Origin: Paratinospora sagittata
Taxonomy: Eukaryota; Streptophyta; Magnoliopsida; Ranunculales; Menispermaceae
NCBI GenBank assembly: GCA_035771175.1
Contig: CM069596.1
Span: 11,861,001 to 11,925,000 of the forward strand
DNA: 64,000 nt
Direction: 5' to 3'
Positions 23,180 to 35,024 of this stretch are shown here, in pieces. The position numbers were made by a program, and so were the translations under genes. The notes beneath the pieces are model-generated. The model did no database searches. It saw nothing but the letters and a program-made list of their open reading frames with translations, and was not told the DNA's origin. Numbering within the stretch: the stretch's first letter is position 1; each line of letters opens with the position of its first letter.

Positions 23180-23308
23180 ATGTCTGAAAATCATATCAAT
23201 GGATATTGTGATGCACACACGCAGTGGCTCCTTAGCAACCTGCGGCTACTTCGCAAGCCATACCCCTCATCCATACTTGACTTGATTTCGAGGGCGAAAT
23301 CCCTTTAA
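23180..23308 (+). CDS. Small 3' ORF between pol and the polypurine tract (42 residues)
   Basis: Starts MSENHINGY, contains DAHTQWLLSNLRLLRK and ends ISRAKSL-stop, overlapping the polypurine side. Frame, start and end are kept in F2c (45612-45740) and F2d (62108-62236); F2b has a longer 115-residue version with the same beginning. The ATG directly follows an AG (CTACGCAG). Function unknown; it might also be conserved only because it overlaps RNA signals. Confidence 0.45.
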   Translation: MSENHINGYCDAHTQWLLSNLRLLRKPYPSSILDLISRAKSL

Positions 23309-23370
23309 GGGGGGTAGAGTGTAATACTCTGTATTTCACAAAAAAAAAAAATTACTATTTGGGCAACGCC

Positions 23371-23547
23371 CGAACGCTCAGGCGCATGCCAGAACGTTCA
23401 GGCGCAATGCTAGAACGTTCAGGCGCAATGACAGAACGTTCAGGCGCATGAAAGAACGTTCAGACGCATGCCAGAACGCTCAGGCGCAATGCCAGAACAT
23501 TCAGGCGCAATGCCAGAACGTTCAGGCGCCAAAAATCTCTATATAAG
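23371..23547 (+). promoter_or_regulatory. F2a 3' LTR: eight-unit heat-shock-element-like array plus TATA
   Basis: Eight GAACGTTCAGGCGC-type units, two with GAACGCTC (broken second half-site) and one with GAACATTC (still fits nGAAnnTTCn). A 3' LTR promoter faces out of the element toward 24970. Confidence 0.6.
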
Positions 23548-24262
23548 GAACCCTCCTCATTCTCATTTCTCACACCAAAACCACTCTCCTTATGATTTTC
23601 CTTCTCTTTCCACTTATTCTAAGTTTTTAGTTTTTGAGACTCTCTGATCGAGACTCTCGGTACGGTGCGACGAAGTTCTGTCCGGAGGAAAGCGCCAGAT
23701 CGGAAAGAAGAAGTTTTTATCTGAAGGTGGGGAACGAAACATAGGTTTGCGTGTTTCATAACTTTTATTAAAGTTTACATTCAATTATTATTATGTCTAC
23801 TATTCATTTACACTGCATTATGTCAATAATGTTTATGACCTGAATGTCCTAACTTTGCACGTCGTGATACCGACCCCGATAAGGTTCACCAGACGTTGCC
23901 AAAGTCAGTCTAAATGCCATGAAAAGACCAGACCAGTAGACTAGACCAGTTCATGCATTGGCATCATACATATCACCACCTAGGGACGTATATGGTTTAT
24001 GACTCATAGAATAGTTAGAAGCATTGCTCACTATTCACATTATTTCTCTGGAGAGGGACGTACATGAGAACCCGGCTACACCCAGGGAGGGACATCAGTA
24101 AGTGAATTCAGAGCATCGTTCCTGTACGTGAATTCAGGCGATGTACGTTCATCAAACCATTAATACGTGACGGTGTCATGCATACATTCATATTGATTGA
24201 TTATGATGCTCACATGTGTATTTAAGATATTCAATATTGAAATATGTTTTATTAATTGTTAT

Positions 24263-24648
24263 TGTCACACCCTGGGTTGCACAGCGTGCCCCCTACCCAG
24301 GTGCGGGCGCACCACCACGACCTCAGCCGTGTGGCGAACGCCTAGCCATTATGGATCCATAATATTGTCCCATCTCGGCCAGCCACGCCACACAAGGACG
24401 CCGGACACCGAGATCATTTATCCCCCTGCACAATCCACAGCACAGGGAGGGCCTCCCCCAAGTTCGAACTCGCAACCTCTTCCTCATAAGGTTAGATTTC
24501 GCAACTTGAGTACCCATTGAGCCATTGGTGCAATATTATGGATCCATATTATGGATCCATAATGGCTAGGCGTTCGCCACACGGCTGAGGTTGTGGTGGT
24601 GCGCCCGCACCTGGGTAGGGGGCACGCTGTGCAACCCAGGGTGTGACA
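24263..24648. mobile_element. 386-bp fold-back element with LTR-like ends
   Basis: Starts TGTCACACCCTGGGTTGC and ends as its reverse complement. The arms are about 103 bp with one mismatch, and GTTAT flanks both sides (24258-24262, 24649-24653), as checked against the uninterrupted 5' LTR. The TG...CA ends and 5-bp duplication point to an integrase rather than a cut-and-paste transposase. The centre has no coding capacity. Confidence 0.85.
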
Positions 24649-24969
24649 GTTATACTCATGCACTATTTACCCACTGAGCGCGTGAAGCTCACTCCAATAT
24701 TATCAAATCTTTCACAGGAAATTAGGGTGGACTGGGTGCAGGTTAAGGGGCCCACAATTTATACCCTTTGTATGATTCATTGGGAATTTTGGGAGTATGT
24801 TCCCTTGACCATTTTATGTACAAAAGTATTCTAAATTGAATGAAATCAGATTTGTACTGTGTACTGTATTTCCGTTGCGCACTCTGTTGTTACCATTGTG
24901 ATTATTCCAAATGCACGCCCCGTCCGTGAGTGTACCGCTGGTTTAGGCGCGTCCGGGCGGGGTGTGACA

Positions 24970-26449
24970 GCAACTCTCCTGGTTGCTATAATTACAAATG
25001 TGTGTATATATATATGTATATAAACTTGAGTAGGTATACGTAGCTAATGCAAATGTAACATGTATGTATAGGTTGAGGACGTACATTACGCACCAAGGAA
25101 TTAGGACAAGAACAAATTGCCTGCGTTACAAGTGGGGATGATTTTAGGCCTTCATAATATTTTAATTTGATATATAGATAGGAATGTTAAATTAATTAGG
25201 TCTATAATATCATTAGATTGCTTATGCATGCCTATTGTGCATGATTTTATATATACCATGTTGTGATTGTTAGCCATGATGATATGTGCGTCAACATGAT
25301 TTTTGTTCTGATCAAATGATAATTAGATGCATGCAACTCATGTGGTAATTGAATTCATTTATAAGTTATAATGCCTGATAATGAAACGTATGACTTTTAA
25401 TATTAGCATAGAAAAATTTATGCGTTAATATTATTATATTTGGCATTGTGACATGATACTACGTGTAGTAGAATTTGAATATGGTTTGTGAATACAATTA
25501 ATATCATACTTAGGTTGTATGTATGGTGTGACATCACTAAAGAACACAATTAAGATAAGAATCACACATATGGGGCAGTTATTCTAAGGAATATCGCCAT
25601 TGATTATTATGGGGCAATTATTCTAAGAAATATCGCCAATGTATATTATGGGGCAGTTATTCATGATGAATATCGCCAACAAAGTTCTAATTTTTGGGTA
25701 GTGCCACCCTGTGTTTGATTTCCTAAAGGTACGTGATTTAGAACGTGATAAAATTCTCGACTCAAACAATCTAATGTTGCAACGATTAATGTGTGCAACT
25801 TGTTTGTAATGTTCTTGTGTATGTATCATAATAAAATGTTGTGAATTGTTTAGATGACCCACTAGGATTTTAAGCTTACCCCTATTTTTCACATGCAGGT
25901 ACTTAGAAAATAAAGTAGCAAGTTGTGACGTGGTTCAATGATAGGGGTAGGATGGTAATCTGGACAATATTTTAATTAGTGAATGAGTTAATTATTTGTT
26001 TAGCTTTGTGAACTTTTATTTAATAAGGGTTGTATTGACATTAGAAATTTAGATAAAACCTTATTATGATTATTGAAGTGATCATGATTTACTTTGAATA
26101 TATGTGCTTTAGACTTGAATTCATTAATTCTATTTAATGAATGTATTTAAAATATTGTGTCCATGTTGGATGGACAAGGGCAAGTACTCTCATAATTCAC
26201 TATAGAAATTTGTATAGTGGAATTATGTGGTCCTTGGTATGAAGATAAAAGGGTATTCGTTTATCTTGATCGGTAAGTTGGTTATAAGAATATAAACTCA
26301 TAGTTTTGCAAATTTTACTATCTATATAATAATTATGGGTTAAGATAGACGGATACGAGTAACATCTCGATTTTCAGTGATATTTTATATAAAATTAAAA
26401 TATTCATTATTTTACTTGAAATTTAAGTTTTGAAAATCGGGGTGTTACA
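24970..26449 (+). repeat. Solo LTR (F1 type), right part
   Basis: Continues the LTR started at 12471. From about 25070 it is an inverted, diverged copy of 2783-4060, sharing for instance TCTATATATCAAAT and GGCATGCATAAGCAATCT words in reverse complement. It ends GGGGTGTTACA followed by GTGGC (26450-26454). No primer-binding site follows, so no internal region is attached. Confidence 0.85.
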
Positions 26450-26629
26450 GTGGCCATGTCATGCCACTAGAGCATGCACCCATAAAAAAAACAATTTAAA
26501 AAAAATAAGGAAGAACTTTGATCCAGCACTTGACAATGCACAAGGAGTTCGCTCCTCGCCCCTCCTTGACGAGGAGCCTGAAAAGGTGAATCACAACGGT
26601 GAACAAAAAAGACAAAACTTAATATCATG

Positions 26630-27471
26630 AAGCTATTTTTGAACCAGCTCAAAAAGGAAATTAAGAATGGCCTTGGATCCTCTTATATGGATAAATATTA
26701 AAAAAAATATTTTATATACACTGGGTGCTAACACCATTTTTCGACGCTGACACCCATCATCTTTGGATGTTTTGGGGATGCGTGTGTATTGTACAACATC
26801 TCCAAATGCATGTGCATCCCTAAAATATTCAAGGAAGACTGGGTGCCCGTTTTCAACCACACTAGCTTATAGGGCTTTGGATGTTTTTCTTTCACTAATC
26901 TCATCTTCTGCAGTGCTGCTTCATTAGAAACAATGTTCTTGCAGCTACTCGAATCAATCACGATCTCGTAGATTTTACAACCAATAGTGCAAGTTGACCG
27001 GATGATATATATGTAGTAGGCTAACTATTTAGCGCGCTAGGTATTAAGCAAAGGCGTCGACCTACAAAAAACGGGCCATTGTCACCCTCTAGGAATTCCT
27101 CCACATCAACTAAATAATTCTCACTATTATACTCAGGTTCTTCATCTGCTACTGCTACAACCTCATCTTCTTCGTCAGTTTCATCATTATATTCATCAAA
27201 TATTGGTGGAACATCAAAAGGGTTTTGAAAACCCTCTAAAAGATTTTCAATTTCGTTATCTAAACCAGTTGTTGCAGGAGAGAAGATCAGATCTTCTGGG
27301 ATATTAACCTTAATTCTCAAATCCCAATCGTCTATCCCCACCACATACCACTTTCAAGAACGTAGCAAACTGTTGCGTCAACTGAGTGATTTGTCGCTCA
27401 AGTCATGTGAAATCGTTACGTCTATTCACTTTCTCGAGTTGGGCTTCTTGCTGTCAACTTCTTAGAGGCAT
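26630..27471 (-). pseudogene. Remnant of another gypsy element: gag linker and protease
   Basis: On the minus strand an ATG at 27471 begins a decayed gag-like segment (MPLRS; QITQLTQQFATFL near 27400). An acidic linker follows (27021-27344, FDEYNDETDEEDEVV) and then a retropepsin-like piece near 26770-27000 (IDSSSCKNIVSNEAA; EKHPKPYKLVWLK). The usual D-[ST]-G is read here as DSS. RT and integrase are absent; sequence from 26455 to 26630 is not recognised. Confidence 0.65.
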
Positions 27472-27540
27472 GGTGGAAGAATGAACGTGACTTTGATGCC
27501 AGCTGATGCAGAGTGTTGAATCTAGAAAATGATTTCGTAG

Positions 27541-27687
27541 ATCTCTAATATGTTGATTCTAAGGAATACCAGAGGAAAAGACAATCGAGATCTCTAATCC
27601 GTTGATTCTAAGGAATACCAGAGGAAAAGACAATCGAGATCTCTAATCCGTTGATTCTAAGGAACACCAAAGGAAGAGACAATCAAA
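27541..27687. repeat. Three tandem copies of a 49-bp unit
   Basis: Unit begins ATCTCTAATCCGTTGATT and ends AAAGACAATCGAG; copies at 27541, 27590 and 27639, the first two nearly identical. It lies upstream of the gag remnant and may be part of that element's LTR or leader. Confidence 0.85.
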
Positions 27688-27960
27688 GAATTAAACTCTA
27701 AGAAAATTATATTTCTTCTTTTGGAAAAACTAAACTGAATTGTTTTGCCTTAGAGCTTACAATGATTTATATACTCCTAACACTCTAATTTCCTAATTCA
27801 ACAAAAATACTAAAAATAAAAATAGTAAATTTACTGAAAATAGTAAATTTATCGAAAATAGTAAATTGACTAAAAATAATAAAATATCCTAAAATAAATA
27901 AAAAACACTAATTTGAGATTTCTAGAAACTTTAACTCTTATCACATTCCAAGTACAATAG
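27688..27960. other. AT-rich interval, no gene seen
   Basis: AT-rich, with repeated AAAATAGTAAATT words; possibly the LTR of the gypsy remnant to its left. No coding frame recognised. Confidence 0.4.
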
Positions 27961-27972
27961 ATAATTATCAAT

Positions 27973-29107
27973 TCATTTTATAAAGCATTAGCAAGTCTGA
28001 CCAAAGGCCTCCAAAGACAGCCCACATTGAGCTTCTTTAAGACAATGTACATTCAAGAACCCACTTTCTATACTAACAAGGATGGCCCAGAACAGAGGTG
28101 TAGCCAGAAATTTTATTTAGGGTGGACTAAATTTTTTTTTTAGACAAACCTCAACGATACAAGAAAAATTCATTGATTAAGATATGTAAATCACTAATAT
28201 TCAAAGGATAAGCATGTGTAGTCACATATGTAGTCGTAACTTTTATAGTTAAATTATCATTTCTCTTTCAGTAAGGGAAATACTAATTTAACTGCAAAAA
28301 AATGTAATTACACATGCAATTACTACACATGTATATCCATTGGATTATTTATTGTACACTTTCAACTATGTAAATCACTAAAATCCAAAGGATAGGCATG
28401 TGTAGTTATTTTGAATTCAAACAAACATTATAGTAGAAAAAAGAGTCCAGCTAAACTTTTTGGAAATCATTTGGCAGCCTTATATTTAACGTTTTAAATC
28501 GATGTTTGAGTGACAAATTCAAAGAAGTGCGTTTCCAAGTGTTTATCTGTAGTTTTTTTTTATTTGATGGTGATTATAATTTGTCGGATATTAGTTTTTG
28601 ATAAATTAATATTTTTAATAATTTTTTTTATTTAATTAAATTATTTTAATTTCTTATATAATTTATATAATTTATATAATTTGATAAACAATATTTAATA
28701 TACTTTAAATATTAAAAATATATTAAAAAACTTTTTAAAAAGCGCCTTCCTTCCTTTAAAAATATTAAAAAAAAACTTTAAAAGGAATAGGCTACCTGGG
28801 CCTCCCTTCCTTCCTTTATATTAAAAATAAAATAAAATAATAAATAAATAAAATTATAAAAAATAGGGGGGGGCTTTTTTGTGAAATAGGCTATCTGGGC
28901 TATAGCCCAGGGTAGCCCTAAGGAGGCTCCGCCCCTGGCTCGGAAGATCGAGGTAGTTGTCAAGATTACAGGTAGGACGACATTTGAACATCCTAATGGG
29001 TCCGTTACTGCCAATGCAAGTCCAATGTAGTAGCCAAATTGGTGGCACAACCTTCCGACGCATGTTCCATTATTAGTACCACCAATCTTTACTAAAGAAT
29101 CCAACAA
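27973..29107 (-). pseudogene. Unrecognised ORF or exon remnant split by the hAT-like element
   Basis: Minus-strand frame from 29107 (MLDSLVKIGGTNNGTC) reads to the element border at 28938 (TTTSIF). With the element and one target copy removed, the same frame continues from about 28092 (WAILVSIESGFLNVH) to a TGC-TAA stop near 27976. That gives about 90 residues, rich in Cys and hydrophobic residues. I do not recognise the family. Continuity across the insertion suggests the frame existed before the transposon arrived, but a chance frame cannot be excluded. Confidence 0.35.
28093..28937. mobile_element. hAT-like non-autonomous DNA transposon
   Basis: Ends CAGAGGTGTAGCC (28093) and GGCTCCGCCCCTG (28937), imperfect inverted repeats of the CAGRGGYGKAGCC type common in plant hAT elements. 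Flanking 8-mers GCCCAGAA and GCTCGGAA agree at six of eight bases. The interior is AT-rich with no transposase. Confidence 0.7.
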
Positions 29108-29140
29108 ATGTGGTTCACACTAAAGTTTTATTATATTGTC

Positions 29141-29253
<113 letters not shown>

Positions 29254-29455
29254 CTTGGTCTCAGCTTGTTGTAAACAAAGTATTTTTATATGATCTTAAT
29301 TAAAATTCAAAAATCAAGGAACCAATTAAGAAAAAGGAAAGATTAATAATGGAAAAAGGGTTCTACTTTACTTCCCTTGTATGAAAGATGAAACGGTGCA
29401 GAAATTAAACAAGTGCAATAATATTATGCAAAACAAAGCATGGCAAAGTAGGCAT

Positions 29456-29808
29456 TGTTGGATTTTGGCTCAAACATAGATTTGTTGTTGTAATAGAACA
29501 TGGAACATATATTTAGAAAGTAATTAGGACTTTCTAAATATGGATAAGTGTTTTATGATCTAGTTGTATTTGAATAAGGAAATCATGTTAGTGTAGAACG
29601 AGGAATCCTTGATGGTCACTGTTTCTAAATATTGTGGCTAGAAAGTCTATATATAGGATGCCCCTCATGGTTTATTTATCATCCCAACTAGTCAGTGAGA
29701 TCTAGAAGAAGGTGACGTTTGATCCTTGGAAGCTTTGTGAAAGAGTGTAGAGTTTAGAACTTGTACGGGTGACTCATTCGGAGTTCTACTTTTCTCTTGG
29801 ATATTCTC
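29456..29808 (+). repeat. Copia LTR, first part
   Basis: Contains TATATATAGGATGCC (about 29650), a likely TATA region. Ends with TTCTC (29804-29808), the left target copy of F2b. Confidence 0.8.
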
Positions 29809-31238
29809 TGTTACACCCCGCCCGGACGCGCCTAAACCGGCGGTACACTCTCGGACGGGGCGCGCATTTGGAACAATAACAATGGTAACAACAGAGTGCG
29901 CAGCGGAAATATATGTCACACAGTAAAAATCTAATTTCATTTAATTCAGAATATAATTTGTACATAAAATGGTCAAGGGAACATACTCCCCAAAATCCCC
30001 AATGAATCATACAAAGGGTACAAAATGTGGGCCCCATAACCTGCACCCAGTCCACCATAATTTCCTGTGAAAGATTGGATAATAATGGAGTGAGCTTAAC
30101 GCGCTCAGTGGGTAAATAGTTCGTGAATATAACAATTAATAAAGCATACTTCAATATCAAATATCTTAAATACACATGTGAGCATCATAATCAATCAATA
30201 TGTATGTATTCATGACACCGTCTCGTAATGGTTTGATGAACGTACATCGTCTGAGTTCACGTATAGGTGCCCTTCCCCGGGCGTAGCCAGGTTCTCACTA
30301 TACGTCCCTCCTCAGGAACGATGCTCTGGATTCACGTACTGATGTCCCTCCCCGGGTGTAGCCGGGTTCTCATGTACGTCCCTCTCCAAAGAAATGTAAT
30401 GAATAGCGAGCAATGCTCCTAACTATTCTATGAGTCATGAACCATATACGTCCCTAGGTGGTGATATGTATGGTGCCAATGCATGAACTGGTCTGGTCTT
30501 TTCTTGACATTTAGACTGACTTTGAAAACGTCTAGTGACCCTTATCAGAGTCGGTATCACGACGTGCATGGTTAGGACATTCAGTATTACATGTATACGC
30601 TGATAGCTTTCAATAAGACCAACTAGATCAGTCCCCAGTTGAGAGGTGAGACACAAGGTCTGCTTAAATAACCAATCGCCTAAAGCAGCCCGCTGCCTCC
30701 CGTTCACTATTTAAAGTTACTGGGGACAAGACCGAGTCTAGTTGAGTCAGATTGACCACAAATCCGACATTATAACAGTATAATACGTGAATTCCAAGTG
30801 TACTGGCATAAGTGCGGCAGTATAAACATTATATGACATAATGCAGTGTAAATAAACAGTAGACATAATAATAATTGAATGTAAACTTTAATAAAAGTTA
30901 TAAAACACGTAAACCTATGTTTCGTTCCCCACCTTCAGATAAGAACTTCTTCTTTTTCAGATCTGGCGTTTTCCTCCGGACAGAACTTCGTCGTACTGCA
31001 CTGAGAGTCTCGGATAGTGAGTCTCAAAAACTCAATATGAGTGAAAAGAGGAGGAAAAATCACAATTTTGAGTGAAAAATGAAGAGGGGAGGGTTGGTTT
31101 ATATAGAGTTTTTTGGCGCCTGGAAGTCCAGGCGGGCTGCCTGGACTTCTAGGCATGTGCTTTATCCTAAAATATTTTTTTTTTAATTTTTTTTTAATTT
31201 TTTTTTAATTTTTTTTTTGTGAAATACAGGGTATTACA
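29809..31238 (-). repeat. F2b 3' LTR
   Basis: On the minus strand TGTAATACCC (31238) to GGGTGTAACA (29809). TATA near 31099-31106 (TTATATAG complement). The U3 repeat is GGAAGTCCAGGC-like rather than GAACGTTC. It is complete, about 1430 bp. Confidence 0.88.
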
Positions 31239-31347
31239 CTCTACCCTCCTTAAAGAGATTTCGCCCTCAAAATCAATTCAAGTAGTTATGATGGTTATCT
31301 ACTTGAGATCCACTGCCGGCGTCATCTCTTGCGAGTTCAGGATAGTG

Positions 31348-31695
31348 CTAGTATGGTCCCTGAATTGCACTGTGAGCGGTGGAATCCTCATCATCATAAA
31401 ACCATGGAGAGCAAATGGAATCGGACTCATCCTCTGAAGATTCGTACATTTGCATAACAGATGGTAGTGGAGGGCGATGGTACATCGTTTGAGGGGAGGT
31501 CTTGCCAAGATGAGGGCACAGGATTGTTGTGAAAAAGTCATGCACGTTCTGGTGATAATGATCGTTGTACGGTGATGGATTTGGTGATGCAAAGTAGTAG
31601 TGACTTGACTCTGCTTCTTGAGAAGTAGTTACATGTTGCCAAGGAGGCCACTGCGTGTGTGCATCACGATATCCATGGATGTTAGTTTTAGACAT
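31348..31695 (-). CDS. F2b 3' ORF, 115 residues
   Basis: Begins MSKTNIHGYRDAHTQW, like the 42-residue ORFs at the same place in the other copies, but continues as a Tyr/Pro/acidic protein (YESSEDESDSICSPW, FYDDEDS). No domain recognised. It is the longest intact reading frame downstream of pol in this family, so the shorter versions may be deletion products. Function unknown. Confidence 0.45.
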   Translation of the reverse strand: MSKTNIHGYRDAHTQWPPWQHVTTSQEAESSHYYFASPNPSPYNDHYHQNVHDFFTTILCPHLGKTSPQTMYHRPPLPSVMQMYESSEDESDSICSPWFYDDEDSTAHSAIQGPY

Positions 31696-31791
31696 CGGTG
31701 TAGTTATTCAAGTGAAACAATGTATTAAGATAAGTGTAACAATGTTTCATCATTTTATTGATAAGTGAAAATAGGACAATGTATCGCATCA

Positions 31792-34700
31792 TCAGTTGGT
31801 ACTAGAAAACAATTCAGGATATTTTTGTTTAATAGTTGCTTCTAGTTCCCATGTTGCTTCCTCTACGCCGTGGTGAACCCAGAGCACTTTAACAAGTGGT
31901 ATGCTACGTCATCGTAGTTCTTGAGTTTTTCTATCTAAAATCTGTATCGCTTTCTCCTTATATGTATTTCCTTCCTCAACCCGAACCTCGACTAAAGGGA
32001 TGATATGCGAAGGATCAGGACGATACTTGCGAAGCATAGATACGTGAAAAACATCATGAACCTTAGGCATGGACAATGGAAGGGACAGACAATAAGCAAG
32101 TTTGCCAATACGTTCAATGATCTGAAATGGACTGATATACCGCGGGGAGAGCTTGCCTTTGATCCCAAAGCGTTTGACACCTCTTGTGGGCTGGACTTTC
32201 AGAAAAACAAAGTCCCCCTTATCAAATTCTAAAGGTTGTCTCCGCTTGTCAGCATAGCTCTTCTGTCGACTTTGTGCAACACGAAGTCGTTCCTTTACTA
32301 GTGTGATCTTCTCATAAGTTTCTTGAACTAGTTCAGGGCCTAACTGCGATCGATCTGCCATATCTAACCAGCATACCGGAGATCTGCAAGGCCGACCATA
32401 GAGAACCTCGTATGGTGCCATGCCGATACTAGTTTGGTAGCCGTTGTTGTATGCAAACTCAGCTAGATGCAAATACTTTGCCCATCCGTCATTAAAGTCC
32501 AAAATGCAGCATCGTAACATGTCTTCTAAGATTTGGATAAGCCGCTCTGACTGCCCATCAGTCTGAGGGTGGAAGGTTGTGCTCATAGTGATCTTAGAAC
32601 CCATTCTATTCTTGAAGCTTTTCTAAAAATTTGATGTGAATCGAGGGTCTCGATCAGAGACGATCGTGAGTGGTATGCCATGAAGGCGTACGATCTCTCG
32701 TTCATATAGTTCTGCAAGTTTGGCAGGATTATCCGTGAACTCTATTGGCAAGAAGTGTGCAGACTTTGTAAGTCTATCAATGATAACCCAGATAGCATCT
32801 TGCCCTTTATTATTTCGAGGCAAGGCCGTAACAAAATCCATTGCGATGTTCTCCCACTTCCATTCTCCAATAGGTAACGGCTGGAGAAGTCCTGATGGAA
32901 GTCTTTGTTCTGCCTTAACTTTCTGGCAAACGAGACATCGAGCAACAAAGTCTGCAATTGCCGTCTTCCTTCCAGAAAACCAGAATTGTCGTTTGACATC
33001 CTTGTACATCTTGTCACCCCCAAGATGCATAGCGTACCTCGAACAGTACATCTCAGTAAGCACGTCTTTCCGAACCTCAGGATCGTTCGGTAGACAGAGA
33101 TGCTTTTTTATAGAAAACGGCTCCGTCTTTAGAGACTGACCAATGAGGAAGATCTTGTCTGCTGAGTAGAAGTTCTCGTTTCTCCATTAACATAGGGTCA
33201 TTGGCTTGAGTAGCTGAAATCTTTCGAACGAACTCAGAGGTGGCTGATAATTGAGAGAGTCGTGGTCCCTCTACGTTCAGTTGTAGGTTAAAGTTATCCA
33301 TCTCTGTAGAAAACTTCCCCATTTCATAGTTAAGAGTGCAAGCAACATAAGATTTTCTACTGAGGGCATCGGCCACAACATTGGCCTTTCCGGGATGGTA
33401 CTGGAGTTGAAAGTCATAATCTTTTAAGAATTCCAACCATCGTCTCTGGCGGAGGTTTAGGTCTCTCTGAGTGTATATGTACTTAAGACTTTTGTGATCC
33501 GAGAAGACCTCAAACCGTTCACCGTATAGGTAATGACGCCATAGCTTCAGTGCAAACACAACAACTGCAAGTTCCAAGTCATGTGTTGGGTAATTACCCT
33601 CGTGAATCTTTAGTTGCCTCGAGGCATATGCAACAACTTGGCCTTCTTGCATTAGTACGGCACCTAAGCCTTGGAGAGAGGCGTCGGTGTCTAATGAAAA
33701 TCCAATTGCATTTCTTGGAGTGATAAGTACAGGTGTCGTCGTGAGGCGTTTCTTCAATTCCTGAAATGATGCTTCACAGGCAGGATTCCAGATGAATCGC
33801 ACGTCTTTTCGAGTGAGCTTGGTCATAGGTTCAGCAATTTTTGAGAAGTCCTTGATGAAGCGTCTGTAATAGCCAGCCAACCCAAGAAAACTTCTAATCT
33901 GAGTAACAGTGGTAAGCTGCTTCCAGTTTAAAATGGCTTCAACCTTAGAAGAATCTACCTCAATGCCATTACCTGAAACCCCATGGCCTAGGAATTGAGC
34001 TCTCTTCGCCCAAAATTCGCACTTACTCAACTTTGCATATAGTCGGTGGCTTCTCAAGGTCTGGAGGACTATTTTCAAATGTATTTTATGGTCTTCCTCG
34101 GTTGAGGAATATATCAAGATGTCGTCCATAAAAACCACCACAAATCGGTCTAAGTATAACCTGAATATGCGATTCATCAAATCCATGAATGTAGCAGGTG
34201 CATTTGTTAGACCGAACGGCATAACTAAGAACTCGTAATGACCGTACCGAGTTCTGAACGCCGTTTTGGTGATGCTTGACTCTCGAATCCGGAGTTGGTG
34301 ATAACCGGACCGTAAATCAATCTTAGAGAAGTATTTGGCTTCTCTAAGTTGGTCGAACAAGTCATCGATCCTGGGCAATGGATATCTGTTCTTGATGGTG
34401 ACGTTATTCAACTTGCGATAATCGATGTAAAGTCGTAACGGACCATCCTTTTTGCGAACAAACAGAACTGGAGCGCCCCAGGGTGATGAACTCTTTCGGA
34501 TGAAGCCATTACTCTCTAATTCCTTTAGTTGTTTGTCTAATTCGACTAGCTTGACATTAGATATTCTGTATGGTGGAATTAAGATAGGCCCTGTCCCAGG
34601 TATGAGGTTGATCTCAAAATAGAATTCCCTAATTGGAGGTAGACCAGGAAGGTCATTTAGAAAAACTGTTGGGAATTCAAATATGACTGGAACATCGTGT

Positions 34701-35024
34701 ACTTCGAGAGGGTATAGTGCTAGTGATTCATTTTCGTCACCAAGGGATAACGCTCGAAGTTGAGATTTGAGAAGTGCAATTGTTGATTTGTGTATCCATT
34801 TCCTTGTTCTGTAAATCTTGACAAACTCTCCTGTAGGCAAGGTTAACTGAACTTGCTTCTTTAGACAGTCGATCTTTGCATTCAGTGGTGCAAGCCAGTC
34901 CATGCCGAGGATGATGTCGAAGTCGTCAATATCCATCACAAAAAGATCTGCATATATTATCTGTTCTGACATTCGAAGTTCACATCGAGAACACTGCAAA
35001 TTCACGTCAGTACCAGATCCAAAC
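31792..35024 (-). pseudogene. F2b pol: protease end - RT - RNase H - integrase, broken
   Basis: The main frame 35019-33077 covers the protease C-part, RT with [10 protein letters not shown] and RNase H (TDAS, SDHKSL). A shift near 33110 leads to integrase (33063-32623: [24 protein letters not shown]), a TAG near 32620, then 32604-31909 with GQSERLIQILED and HVFHVSMLRKY. A further TGA precedes the chromodomain-like end at 31792. It is separated from the rest of protease by the F3 solo LTR. Confidence 0.88.

Larger units (their letters stand above)
13629..24969 (+). mobile_element. F2a: full-length Ty3/gypsy chromovirus with accessory ORFs
   Basis: LTRs at 13629-14852 and 23320-24969, primer site 14858-14869, aORF remnant, captured RKD gene, hairpin leader, gag-pol, 3' ORF, polypurine tract (AAGGGGGGTAGAG). 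The flanks TCAAC (13624-13628) and GCAAC (24970-24974) agree at four of five bases as target duplication. It sits inside the F1-type solo LTR. The integrase tail and LTR ends TGTAATACTC...GGTGTGACA define the F2 family. Confidence 0.92.
23320..24969 (+). repeat. F2a 3' LTR, with a fold-back insertion
   Basis: Same ends as the 5' LTR. It carries eight repeat units (23371-23530) against six in the 5' LTR, TATA at about 23539-23547, and the 386-bp element 24263-24648 with a GTTAT duplication. Apart from these the two LTRs look very similar, suggesting a fairly recent insertion. Confidence 0.9.

Noticed and set aside
24197..24520. Two overlapping frames in the fold-back element
   Set aside because: Both strands are open because of the palindrome; no recognisable protein.
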